From Bacteroidia bacterium (GTDB lineage Bacteria > Bacteroidota > Bacteroidia > Bacteroidales > VadinHA17), in contig JAPLEC010000420.1 of assembly GCA_026391515.1 (NCBI GenBank), forward strand, positions 1 through 18,146: 18,146 bases of DNA. The letters are read 5' to 3'. This document shows, in pieces, positions 1 through 6,963 of this stretch (the first letter of the stretch is position 1; every line of letters starts with the position of its first letter). The position numbers and the translations under genes were made by a program. Under the pieces are notes generated by a model. That model did no database searches and was not told the DNA's origin. It was given only the letters and a program-made list of their open reading frames with translations.

Positions 1-662
1 CTGTCTCCTTTGCGGATTGTGCCATTGACAATTTTGAAATATGCAATAATGCCTCTGAATGAATTAAATATGGAGTCAAAGATAAGAGCCTGAAGCGGTG
101 CTTCGGGGCTTCCCTGCGGAGGAGGAATTTTATTCACAATATCACTCAGTATCCTGTCAATACCCATTCCTGTTCTGGCACTTGCTTCGATAATGTCAGT
201 GCGGTTACAACCTACCAGGTCAACTATCTGATCCTTAACCTCTTCCGGCATTGCATTTGCCATATCCATTTTATTGAGAACAGGTATTATTTCGAGATTA
301 TGATCGATAGCCATATAAAGGTTGGATATTGTCTGCGCCTGTATTCCCTGGGTTGCATCAATAACAAGTAATGCTCCTTCGCAAGCAGCAATTGACCTTG
401 ATACTTCGTACGAAAAATCTACATGTCCGGGTGTATCAATCAGATTCAGAAAATACTTTGTCCCTTCATGAAAATATTCCATCTGGATCGCATGGCTCTT
501 AATTGTAATTCCTCTCTCCCTTTCAAGTTCCATATCGTCAAGAACCTGGTCCTGGTATTCTCTTTCCGTAATTGTATTGGTCTTCTCAAGGAGCCTGTCG
601 GCCAGGGTACTTTTACCATGATCGATATGCGCAATGATGCAGAAATTACGGATATTATTCAT
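1..662 (-). CDS. lepA: Elongation factor 4 (LepA), N-terminal 220 residues, cut by the window edge
   Basis: Ribosome-associated translational GTPase (EF4) that acts on stalled or mistranslocated ribosomes in the cytoplasm. Only the first 220 residues are present and the frame stays open to base 1. The GTPase motifs are in order: AHIDHGKST at 11-19 (P-loop), a switch I region ending in RGITI at 50-54, DTPGH at 76-80, NKMD at 130-133 and SAR at 161-163. The start MNNIRNFCIIAHIDHGKS matches the compact LepA N terminus, not the longer EF-G one. ATG at 660-662 is the natural start. A Bacteroidota-type promoter lies just upstream at 689-720. The tail of the G domain and the later domains lie outside the window. 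Family assignment is very secure. Confidence 0.97.
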   Translation of the reverse strand, partial: MNNIRNFCIIAHIDHGKSTLADRLLEKTNTITEREYQDQVLDDMELERERGITIKSHAIQMEYFHEGTKYFLNLIDTPGHVDFSYEVSRSIAACEGALLVIDATQGIQAQTISNLYMAIDHNLEIIPVLNKMDMANAMPEEVKDQIVDLVGCNRTDIIEASARTGMGIDRILSDIVNKIPPPQGSPEAPLQALIFDSIFNSFRGIIAYFKIVNGTIRKGD

Positions 663-688
663 CTGAAAATCTGATTTAAAATCAGGTG

Positions 689-720
689 CAAATATAGAAA
701 TATCTTTTTTGCCCCCCAAC
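689..720 (-). promoter_or_regulatory. Bacteroidota-type promoter of lepA
   Basis: Read on the minus strand: GTTG, a 20-nt spacer and TATATTTG (689-696). This is one mismatch from the TTTG/TAnnTTTG housekeeping promoter of Bacteroidota. Transcription would start near 682, about 20 nt before the lepA ATG. A perfect 7-bp inverted repeat (CTGATTT A AAATCAG, 671-685) sits at the predicted start site and leader. Confidence 0.55.
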
Positions 721-899
721 TCCGGGGTAAATCGCCCCTAAATCTCCTAAAGGGGACTTATTTTTTCTTTCTGATCCTAATGGGGCGGAAATAAAAGCCC
801 CCTTCAGGGGGTTTGGGGGCAAATAGCGGAGCCGGAATTCAGATCCGGCTCCACATATAAAATATTTTCAGTATTTAAACCCCCTTTAGGGGGCAGGGG
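703..899. repeat. Cluster of C/G-run palindromic intergenic repeats
   Basis: The 240-bp gap between lepA and groEL holds no gene but at least three short copies of a C-run/G-run palindrome. They are a degenerate one at 735-757 (CCCCTAAAT...AAAGGGGA), GCCCCCTTCAGGGGG at 797-811 followed by TTTGGGGGC, and CCCCCTTTAGGGGG at 880-893 followed by a G-rich tail. Copies lie in both orientations. From memory such units are common between genes in Bacteroidota contigs. The 880-893 hairpin, read from groEL, is followed by TTTAAAT and could end its transcript. Confidence 0.6.
828..852. terminator. Perfect 9-bp hairpin downstream of groEL
   Basis: GGAGCCGGA (828-836), a 7-nt loop, then TCCGGCTCC (844-852): a perfect stem that is GC-rich in AT-rich surroundings. 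It lies 51 nt after the groEL stop. There is no clean T run on either side, so it may be a processing or stability hairpin instead of a classical terminator. Confidence 0.4.
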
Positions 900-902
900 C
901 AA

Positions 903-2537
903 TTACATCATCCCCTGCATTCCTCCGCCCATTCCCTGTGGCGGCATCTGAGGATGTTCTTCTTTCTCTTCAACAACAACTGCTTCGGTAGTCAGGAACA
1001 TTCCTGCAATAGAAGCTGCATTTTCTAAAGCAACACGGACAACTTTAACAGGATCAATAACGCCTGATTTATTAAGCTTCTCATAATTATCCGTTTGTGC
1101 GTTGTATCCGTAATCACCTTTCCCTGATTTTACATTCTGGGCAACAACAGCACCCTCCTTACCTGAATTGATAGCTATTTGACGACAAGGTTCTTCAATT
1201 GCGCGTTTAACTATTTCAATGCCGGTTGTCTGGTCTTCGTTATCACCCTTAAGCCCTTCAAGAGAGGCAATTGCACGGATATATGCTACACCCCCGCCGG
1301 TAACAATACCTTCTTCAATTGCAGCACGGGTTGCATGCAATGAGTCATCAACACGGTCTTTCTTAGCTTTCATTTCGATCTCAGAAGCAGCTCCAATATA
1401 AAGAACTGCAACACCTCCTGCAAGTTTGGCAAGACGTTCCTGCAATTTTTCTTTGTCATAATCAGATGTAGTTGTTGTCATCTGCTGTTTGATCTGACCT
1501 ACCCTGGCTTTGATCATTTCCTTGTCACCGAAACCATTTACTATTGTAGTGTTTTCTTTATTGACAGTTACTTTCTCAGCAGTACCAAGCATATCAAGAG
1601 TTGCATGTTCCAGCTTAAGACCTTTCTCTTCTGAAATGACTGTTCCGCCTGTAAGGATGGCGATATCTTCAAGCATCTCTTTCCTTCTGTCGCCAAAACC
1701 GGGAGCTTTCACTGCACAAACTCTCAGGGAGCCACGCAGACGATTCACGACGAGTGTTGCAAGAGCTTCTCCTTCAATATCTTCAGCAACAATAAGAAGA
1801 GGTTTACTGGTCTGAGCTGAAGATTCAAGTATAGGAAGCATATCTTTCATCGAAGATATTTTCTTATCATATATAAGTATATAAGGATTTTCAAGCTCGG
1901 CTTCCATCTTCTCGGCATTGGTTACAAAATATGCTGAAATATAACCACGGTCAAACTGCATCCCTTCAACAACTTCAACATAGGTAGTAGTACTTTTTGA
2001 TTCTTCAACAGTAATGACTCCTTCCTTATGAACTTTGCTCATTGCTTCAGCAATAAGTTTTCCTATCTCCTGATCATCATTGGCAGAAATTCGTGCAACC
2101 TGCTCAATTTTAGAAAGGTCATCGCCGATAACTGTTGCCTGTGAAGCCAGATGTTTGACAACTTTTTCAACCGCTTTATCAATACCTCTTTTGACATCCA
2201 TCGGGTTTGCTCCTGCTGTAATGTTTTTCAATCCTACATTTATAATAGCCTGAGCCAGGACTGTTGCCGTGGTTGTGCCATCACCAGCGATTTCTCCTGT
2301 TTTCGAAGCAACTTCTTTCACCATCTGAGCACCCATATTTTTATATGGGTCTGACAGTTCAATATCTTTAGCTACTGTAACACCATCTTTTGTGATCTGG
2401 GGAGCACCGAATTTTTTCTCCAGTACAACATTACGGCCTTTCGGGCCAAGTGTCACTTTAACAGCATCTGCCAATTGATCAACGCCCTCCTTCAGAAGAG
2501 CACGTGCATCAATATTATATTTAATTTCTTTTGCCAT
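903..2537 (-). CDS. groEL: Chaperonin GroEL (60 kDa chaperonin)
   Basis: Large subunit of the cytoplasmic ATP-driven folding chamber, working with GroES. The 544-residue length is normal. The N terminus MAKEIKYNIDARALLKEGVD, the ATP-site GDGTTTAT at 85-92, the later GGGVAYIRA segment and a C-terminal Gly/Met tail (GMGGGMQGMM) are all diagnostic. It is the second gene of groES-groEL, 26 nt after groES, so the two are surely co-transcribed. No CIRCE inverted repeat (TTAGCACTC/GAGTGCTAA) was seen upstream of groES, so HrcA control is not supported. Downstream lies a cluster of palindromes (703-899). ATG at 2535-2537 is unambiguous. Confidence 0.99.
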   Translation of the reverse strand: MAKEIKYNIDARALLKEGVDQLADAVKVTLGPKGRNVVLEKKFGAPQITKDGVTVAKDIELSDPYKNMGAQMVKEVASKTGEIAGDGTTTATVLAQAIINVGLKNITAGANPMDVKRGIDKAVEKVVKHLASQATVIGDDLSKIEQVARISANDDQEIGKLIAEAMSKVHKEGVITVEESKSTTTYVEVVEGMQFDRGYISAYFVTNAEKMEAELENPYILIYDKKISSMKDMLPILESSAQTSKPLLIVAEDIEGEALATLVVNRLRGSLRVCAVKAPGFGDRRKEMLEDIAILTGGTVISEEKGLKLEHATLDMLGTAEKVTVNKENTTIVNGFGDKEMIKARVGQIKQQMTTTTSDYDKEKLQERLAKLAGGVAVLYIGAASEIEMKAKKDRVDDSLHATRAAIEEGIVTGGGVAYIRAIASLEGLKGDNEDQTTGIEIVKRAIEEPCRQIAINSGKEGAVVAQNVKSGKGDYGYNAQTDNYEKLNKSGVIDPVKVVRVALENAASIAGMFLTTEAVVVEEKEEHPQMPPQGMGGGMQGMM

Positions 2538-2563
2538 ATTATAATAGGTTTATTGGTTTTTAA

Positions 2564-2842
2564 TTAAGCTATAAAAAGGATATCTGACTGTGAGATAAGC
2601 AGATAATCTTCACCACCGATGGTAAGTTCCTGTCCCGAATATTTCCCATAAAGAACTTCATCGCCTTTTTTGACTTCCATTTCTTCGTCTTTTTTTGCTG
2701 CACCGACCATAAGTACTTTCCCCTGTCGGGGTTTCTCTTTTGCGGAATCCGGAATAATAATCCCGCTGGCAGTTTTAGCTTCAGCTTCATAAGGCTTTAC
2801 AAGAACCTTACCTGCCAGAATTTTACCTTTTAATTGTGCCAT
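2564..2842 (-). CDS. groES: Co-chaperonin GroES (10 kDa chaperonin)
   Basis: Lid of the GroEL folding chamber. The 92-residue length is within the normal range. Typical features are the N-terminal strand KGKILAGKVLVKPYEAEAKTASGIIIPDSAKEKP (residues 5-38, containing the mobile loop that binds GroEL), the GKVLMVG turn, and the GDEVLYGKYSG and DYLLISQSDILFI strands at the C terminus. First gene of groES-groEL. The 148-nt gap to secG contains a terminator for the upstream operon. A weak promoter (TTTG, 19 nt, TATTTAAA) lies within and just beyond that hairpin at 2925-2955. ATG at 2840-2842 fits the family start. Confidence 0.98.
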   Translation of the reverse strand: MAQLKGKILAGKVLVKPYEAEAKTASGIIIPDSAKEKPRQGKVLMVGAAKKDEEMEVKKGDEVLYGKYSGQELTIGGEDYLLISQSDILFIA

Positions 2843-2934
2843 TGTTATTTAGTTTTAAGTTAAAAAATCTGTTGTCGACTCTCTTTTTTCACATATTTTA
2901 TGCCAAACAGGGAAAAATGACATTTTTAAATAAA

Positions 2935-2965
2935 AAAGTGTCAGGATATGACAAACTGACACTTT
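2935..2965 (-). terminator. Rho-independent terminator after secG
   Basis: Read on the minus strand: AAAGTGTCAG, an 11-nt loop, CTGACACTTT and then TTTATTT. The stem is a perfect 10 bp followed by a T run, 25 nt after the secG stop. It closes the sigma-54 regulator/lptE/TPR/secG operon before groES. Confidence 0.8.
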
Positions 2966-2990
2966 GGTATCATTTTTCATTAATCTGAAC

Positions 2991-3368
2991 CTATTTTTTG
3001 GACTGACTTCCCTGGGTTGCCGGAGCTGCCGGAGCTGATGAAGTTGTTGTAGCAGAAGGAGAACCTGTCGGAAGTGTCGGAACAGCACTTGGATCGTAAG
3101 CATTATCAATTCTGTCTCTGATCCTTGATTCTTTTACACTTCGTGGTATTGTGGCTGTTGCAACAATGCACAGAATAAGAATTGAAGCAGCAAGAGTCCA
3201 TGTTGATTTTTCAAGAAAATCTGCAGTTTTGCGTATTCCCATCGTCTGACCTGCCGAGGTAAAATTGGCAGCCAGTCCTCCTCCTTTCGAATTCTGAACA
3301 AGAACTATGAGTATCTGGAAAATACATGCAATAATTACCAATATCGATACAAAGAAATATACTCCCAT
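2991..3368 (-). CDS. secG: Preprotein translocase subunit SecG
   Basis: Small inner-membrane subunit of the SecYEG channel. Two hydrophobic helices are visible, about residues 3-24 and 55-75. Between them lies the conserved cytoplasmic loop LVQNSKGGGLAANF (23-36) and the GxRKTADFLEK segment. At 125 residues it is longer than the minimal family because of a C-terminal tail (about 91-125) rich in Ser, Thr, Ala and Pro, as is usual in Bacteroidota SecG. The start follows the stop of the TPR gene by 4 nt, so it is translated as part of the same operon, and a strong terminator follows. Identity is secure. Confidence 0.95.
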   Translation of the reverse strand: MGVYFFVSILVIIACIFQILIVLVQNSKGGGLAANFTSAGQTMGIRKTADFLEKSTWTLAASILILCIVATATIPRSVKESRIRDRIDNAYDPSAVPTLPTGSPSATTTSSAPAAPATQGSQSKK

Positions 3369-3372
3369 CTTA

Positions 3373-4290
3373 TTATTTTTTTATTAACTCTTTTACCTTT
3401 TCAATTTGCGATGCAAAGTAACTACTTTTTTCCGGAAATTTCAAACTTAATTTTTCATAAATATCTATAGCCCTGGAGTAATAGCCTTGCTTTATATAAA
3501 TCCTTGCAAGTGTTTCTGTTACAAAACCACCTCTTTCTTCTGCAAAAGGTTTTAAAATATCCTCATTTGGTGCATCTGATTTCTCTTTTCTGGGTTCAAT
3601 CTTCGGATTTGCAACAATGAATTTATCAATCAGATCCGACTGAAGCTGTCTGGCTGATGGTGGTTCTTTATAAGTCTGCTGATCGGCAATTACGACTGGT
3701 TCGCTGGAATCGCTTATTTCCGCTGATTCGATATCGATTTCCAGAAGATCAGTCTGTTCAGAGACAGAAAAGCCGGGATCCATGTAAGTAATCTTTTCTT
3801 CCACAGTTCCTGATTCTTCATCTATGACTAATATTGTTGCATCAGAATCTTTATCACCAATTTCCACTGATATTAAAAACGAATGGTCTTTATCTGTTCC
3901 ATCTTTTCCCCCGTCACCATCACTTTTTTCAATCTTATTTATCAGATCCTCGCTGCTTTTTCCGGATTCTATCACTGTCTGCTCAGTGTCTGTTGTTGAG
4001 CCGACTTCCTTTATTTCCGGAAGCTTTACAGGCGGTTCTGATTTTGTTTCAACCACAGGTTCCTTTTTCAACAGATAATAGAGTACCTCACGGTCAGCAA
4101 TATGCATGGCAGAGATACGGAGCTGGTTTTCGAACTTAACGTCTGCAGTATTCTGAAGCCCTTTAAGCAACAGCATATAAGCACTTTGAAAATAAGGGAA
4201 AATATGGATAAGCTCACTGACTTCCCCGATCATATGGCGGTCGGCTGGACCTGTATTTTCAATCATAGTCAGAAAATCGTTCCTGTTCAT
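3373..4290 (-). CDS. TPR-containing protein of the lptE-secG operon, function unknown
   Basis: A 305-residue protein with no signal peptide and no membrane helix, so probably cytoplasmic. Residues 1-76 form a helical N-terminal region, including HMIGEVSELIHIFPYFQSAYMLLLKGL. The middle (about 77-240) is low-complexity, rich in Asp, Glu and Ser, and looks disordered. Residues about 255-305 carry one recognisable TPR-like helical pair (ETLARIYIKQGYYSRAIDIYEKLSLKFP). I recall a protein of this shape next to lptE and secG in other Bacteroidota but know no assigned function. It lies 3 nt after the lptE stop and 4 nt before secG, so it is tightly coupled to both. An envelope-assembly role is only guilt by association. 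Confidence 0.85.
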   Translation of the reverse strand: MNRNDFLTMIENTGPADRHMIGEVSELIHIFPYFQSAYMLLLKGLQNTADVKFENQLRISAMHIADREVLYYLLKKEPVVETKSEPPVKLPEIKEVGSTTDTEQTVIESGKSSEDLINKIEKSDGDGGKDGTDKDHSFLISVEIGDKDSDATILVIDEESGTVEEKITYMDPGFSVSEQTDLLEIDIESAEISDSSEPVVIADQQTYKEPPSARQLQSDLIDKFIVANPKIEPRKEKSDAPNEDILKPFAEERGGFVTETLARIYIKQGYYSRAIDIYEKLSLKFPEKSSYFASQIEKVKELIKK

Positions 4291-4293
4291 AGG

Positions 4294-4833
4294 CTACCAG
4301 TTTACAAATGCCTTATTAAAAATATCTTCAATCAACAGTTCGACTATCTTTTCTGAAAGTTCTTTTTCGACCTGGCTGAGATCCTGGTTGCTGTTATAAT
4401 CCTCATAACGCGTAAAGGATTGTTCAAAATTCAGGTTAGGATCGACAGAATTTGTAAACTTTACCTTTACAGTTATTGAAAACCTGTTTGAGGCAGCATA
4501 ATCATTGGCTCCAACTGTATATGGTCTGGTGTTATAATCAGTTATTTCTCCTTCAAAATTAACATCACCTATTCCGTTGGTTATTCCTAAATTTGTCTGG
4601 GCTTTGCACTTATCAATCAATGCATCAGTGATATATTGACTTAATCCGGGTTGTACAAGACTGGCCCTGTTTTGAAAATACTGAACACTTACTGTTTTAA
4701 CTGCCGGGGAGATGCTAGCACCTGTAAATGAATACTTTATCTTGCATCCAAAAAGCATTATAATCCCTGTTGCCAGGAAAAGAAACAGGATAATCTTTTC
4801 AGCTCCCGGGAGCTTTTTACATTTCAATTCCAT
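4294..4833 (-). CDS. lptE: LptE-family lipoprotein for LPS assembly
   Basis: Lipoprotein partner of LptD that delivers lipopolysaccharide to the outer leaflet of the outer membrane. From ATG 4833 it has 179 residues: a charged start (MELKCKK), a hydrophobic stretch at about 14-28, and a lipobox LFGC with lipidated Cys30. The mature part KIKYSFTGASISPAVKTVSVQYFQNRASLVQP, with a following DALIDKCKAQTNL segment, is the pattern of the Bacteroidota LptE family. A longer in-frame start at 4917 would put 28 extra residues before the signal sequence and lie deep in the upstream gene, so I reject it. The chosen start overlaps the end of the sigma-54 regulator by 17 nt, indicating translational coupling. 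Confidence 0.88.
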   Translation of the reverse strand: MELKCKKLPGAEKIILFLFLATGIIMLFGCKIKYSFTGASISPAVKTVSVQYFQNRASLVQPGLSQYITDALIDKCKAQTNLGITNGIGDVNFEGEITDYNTRPYTVGANDYAASNRFSITVKVKFTNSVDPNLNFEQSFTRYEDYNSNQDLSQVEKELSEKIVELLIEDIFNKAFVNW

Positions 4834-6061
4834 ACTCTTTGATTTTGCGGTACAGAGTCCGTTCAGAAATACCCAGTTCATGAGCTGCCAGCTTTCTTTT
4901 TCCATTGTGCTTTTCAAGAGCTTTCCTTATCATTTCAACTTCTTTATCTGCAAGAGATAAGGACTCTTCAATAATCTCTTCGGTATCCTGGATATCTGTT
5001 CTGCTCTGTAGTGGTGAAAAATCAACCGGAGTTGCTTCCGTTACTTTTGAATCACTTTTTTCCCTCTTTGTTTCACTGAACAGGTTTTTGACTACCCTGG
5101 AATTTGTTTCATCAAAAGCGACATCTGTATCTCCATGCTGAATAAGATCGTAAACCAGCTTTTTAAGGTCGTTCATATCACTTTTCATATCGAAAAGTAT
5201 CTTATAAAGTATTTCCCGTTCGGAAGAGAATGACTTGTCATCTTCTTTCTTAATTACAGCAGGAAGCTTTATTCCGTCATAATCGGGAAGATATTCTTTC
5301 AGCTTTGCAGCTTTTATTTCCCGATCGTTCTCAATTATAGAAATCTGTTCTGTTATGTTTTTAAGCTGTCGTACATTACCCGGCCATGAATAGTTTAAAA
5401 GGACATTTTTAGCTTCCTGATCGAGCTTTATTGCCGGCATCCTGTATTTCTCAGCAAAGTCAACAGAAAACTTCCGGAATAACAACAAAATATCTTCACC
5501 TCTCTCATGCAGAGAGGGTATTCTTATCGGAACAGTATTAAGTCTGTAAAACAGATCTTCTCTGAATTTGCCTGCATCAATCGCTCTCGAAACATCGGTA
5601 TTGCTGGCTGCAATCACCCTGACATTTGTCTTTTGGACCTTTGATGATCCTACCCTGATATATTCGCCTGTTTCAAGTACTCTGAGTAGCCTGACCTGCG
5701 TTGATAACGGTAATTCTGCAACCTCGTCAAGAAAAATTGTTCCGCCGTCAGCAACCTCAAAATAGCCTTTCCTGCTGTCTGTTGCACCCGTGAATGAGCC
5801 TTTTTCATGTCCAAATAATTCTGAATCTATCGTACCTTCAGGAATTGCGCCACAATTGACGGCAATATATGGACCATGTTTTCGGGCACTGTGGCTGTGA
5901 ATTACTTGCGGAAAAATCTCTTTCCCCGTTCCGCTTTCCCCTGTAATCAATACTGAAAGATCTGTGGGTGCAACCTGGACAGCAATATCTATTGCCCGGT
6001 TAAGTCCTTCATAATTACCTATTATGCTGAATCTTTGCTTAATATTTTGAAGATCTTTCAT
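4817..6061 (-). CDS. Sigma-54-dependent transcriptional activator without receiver domain (AAA+ and Fis-type HTH)
   Basis: ATP-driven activator that opens sigma-54 promoters. 414 residues. The AAA+ domain begins almost at the N terminus: Walker A GESGTGKE 41-48, the sigma-54 contact loop GSFTGA 88-93 (usually GAFTGA), Walker B GGTIFLDE 106-113, arginine-rich FREDLFYRLN 166-175, and sensor II WPGNVRQLKN 226-235. A charged linker follows (about 265-375), then a Fis-type helix-turn-helix at 383-411 (KRKLAAHELGISERTLYRKIKEYGIE). There is no receiver, GAF or PAS domain, so activity must be set by expression, a partner or the linker. First gene of the lptE-TPR-secG operon. No convincing -24/-12 site was found in the window, so its targets lie elsewhere. 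Confidence 0.95.
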   Translation of the reverse strand: MKDLQNIKQRFSIIGNYEGLNRAIDIAVQVAPTDLSVLITGESGTGKEIFPQVIHSHSARKHGPYIAVNCGAIPEGTIDSELFGHEKGSFTGATDSRKGYFEVADGGTIFLDEVAELPLSTQVRLLRVLETGEYIRVGSSKVQKTNVRVIAASNTDVSRAIDAGKFREDLFYRLNTVPIRIPSLHERGEDILLLFRKFSVDFAEKYRMPAIKLDQEAKNVLLNYSWPGNVRQLKNITEQISIIENDREIKAAKLKEYLPDYDGIKLPAVIKKEDDKSFSSEREILYKILFDMKSDMNDLKKLVYDLIQHGDTDVAFDETNSRVVKNLFSETKREKSDSKVTEATPVDFSPLQSRTDIQDTEEIIEESLSLADKEVEMIRKALEKHNGKRKLAAHELGISERTLYRKIKEYGIEM

Positions 6062-6080
6062 ATATTGTTTTACGAATGTG

Positions 6081-6112
6081 CGAATTTAAGATTTTTTTAA
6101 AACATTGGGAAA
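6081..6112 (-). promoter_or_regulatory. Promoter of the sigma-54 activator operon
   Basis: Minus strand: TTTC (6109-6112), 20-nt spacer, TAAATTCG (6081-6088) followed by CA. One mismatch in each Bacteroidota box. Transcription would begin near 6074, about 13 nt before the ATG at 6061. The -7 region is an inverted copy of the kdsB one. Confidence 0.5.
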
Positions 6113-6131
6113 TGCATTTTTCGTAAATTCG
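6105..6131 (+). promoter_or_regulatory. Promoter of kdsB, almost touching the start codon
   Basis: Plus strand: TAAATTCGCA at 6124-6133 is a -7 region with one mismatch to TAnnTTTG plus the frequent CA extension. The upstream box is weak (ATTG 6104-6107, short 16-nt spacer). Transcription from it would start close to the tandem ATGs at 6133 and 6136, which implies a leaderless or nearly leaderless mRNA. Confidence 0.4.
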
Positions 6132-6132
6132 C

Positions 6133-6909
6133 ATGATGATAAAAGAGTCTGAATATAAATTTGCCGGCATTATTCCGGCACGGTATGCTTCAACAAGGTT
6201 CCCTGGGAAGCCGCTTGTAATGATCGGAAAAAAGACCATGATCCAGAAAGTTTATGAGCAGGCTGTGAAATCACTTGATATTGTTTATGTTGCTACTGAC
6301 GATGAAAGAATATATTCAGCCGTTTTGAAATTCGGAGGCAAGGCAGTAATGACTTTACCGGATCATCAGAGTGGAACTGACCGATGTGCCGAAGCTATTG
6401 ATAAAATAATGAAAGAAACGGGCAAAAGAATTGATATTGTGGTAAATATACAGGGTGATGAACCATTTATCAGGCCTCAGCAGATAGATTTGCTAAAATC
6501 ATGTTTCACCGATAAGAAAGTTACAATAGCCACCCTTATAAGAAAAACTGCACCCGGAGAGGACGTTTTTAATCCTAGCCATGTTAAAGTAATAACCGAT
6601 ACAGAAGGAAATGCTATATATTTCAGCAGGACTGCAATACCATTTTACAGGAACGCTGAAGCATCTCAATGGTCAACACATAATACTTTCTTTAAACACA
6701 TTGGCCTTTATGCTTACAGTATCCCGATTCTGAAAAAGATAACAAAATTACCCAGAAGTCCGCTTGAAGTTGCTGAGTCTCTTGAACAAAACAGGTGGAT
6801 TGAGAACGGTTTAAAGATAAGAACAGCAGTCACTGAATGGGAAAGTATAAGCATAGATACACCTGATGATCTGGAGCGGGCTTTAGCACTTTATGATCAT
6901 TTTATTTAA
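6133..6909 (+). CDS. kdsB: 3-deoxy-manno-octulosonate cytidylyltransferase (CMP-KDO synthetase)
   Basis: Activates KDO with CTP to give CMP-KDO for the lipopolysaccharide inner core, in the cytoplasm. 258 residues, family-typical. Visible motifs: the nucleotide-binding IPARYASTRFPGKPL (14-28), SGTDRCAEA (80-88) and the metal-binding NIQGDEPFI (105-113). Later LEQNRWIENGLKI and SIDTPDDL segments fit the C terminus. The tandem ATG ATG at 6133/6136 leaves the exact start open by one codon; no later in-frame ATG precedes the P-loop. Divergent from the sigma-54 activator/lptE operon across 71 bp, so two LPS-related units share one intergenic region. Confidence 0.96.
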   Translation: MMIKESEYKFAGIIPARYASTRFPGKPLVMIGKKTMIQKVYEQAVKSLDIVYVATDDERIYSAVLKFGGKAVMTLPDHQSGTDRCAEAIDKIMKETGKRIDIVVNIQGDEPFIRPQQIDLLKSCFTDKKVTIATLIRKTAPGEDVFNPSHVKVITDTEGNAIYFSRTAIPFYRNAEASQWSTHNTFFKHIGLYAYSIPILKKITKLPRSPLEVAESLEQNRWIENGLKIRTAVTEWESISIDTPDDLERALALYDHFI

Positions 6910-6963
6910 AAATTTACTAACTTTAGCATAATTTTTGTGCAAAATTCATTATAAACGGTATTT

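Noticed and set aside
1510..1815. Antisense reading frames across groEL and other genes
   Set aside because: They mirror the codon structure of the strongly supported gene on the other strand and resemble no known protein.
2843..2990. CIRCE element controlling groES-groEL
   Set aside because: No TTAGCACTC-N9-GAGTGCTAA repeat exists here; the inverted repeat present is the secG terminator.
4834..4917. Longer lptE from 4917
   Set aside because: It would place 28 residues before a lipoprotein signal sequence, which must be at the N terminus.
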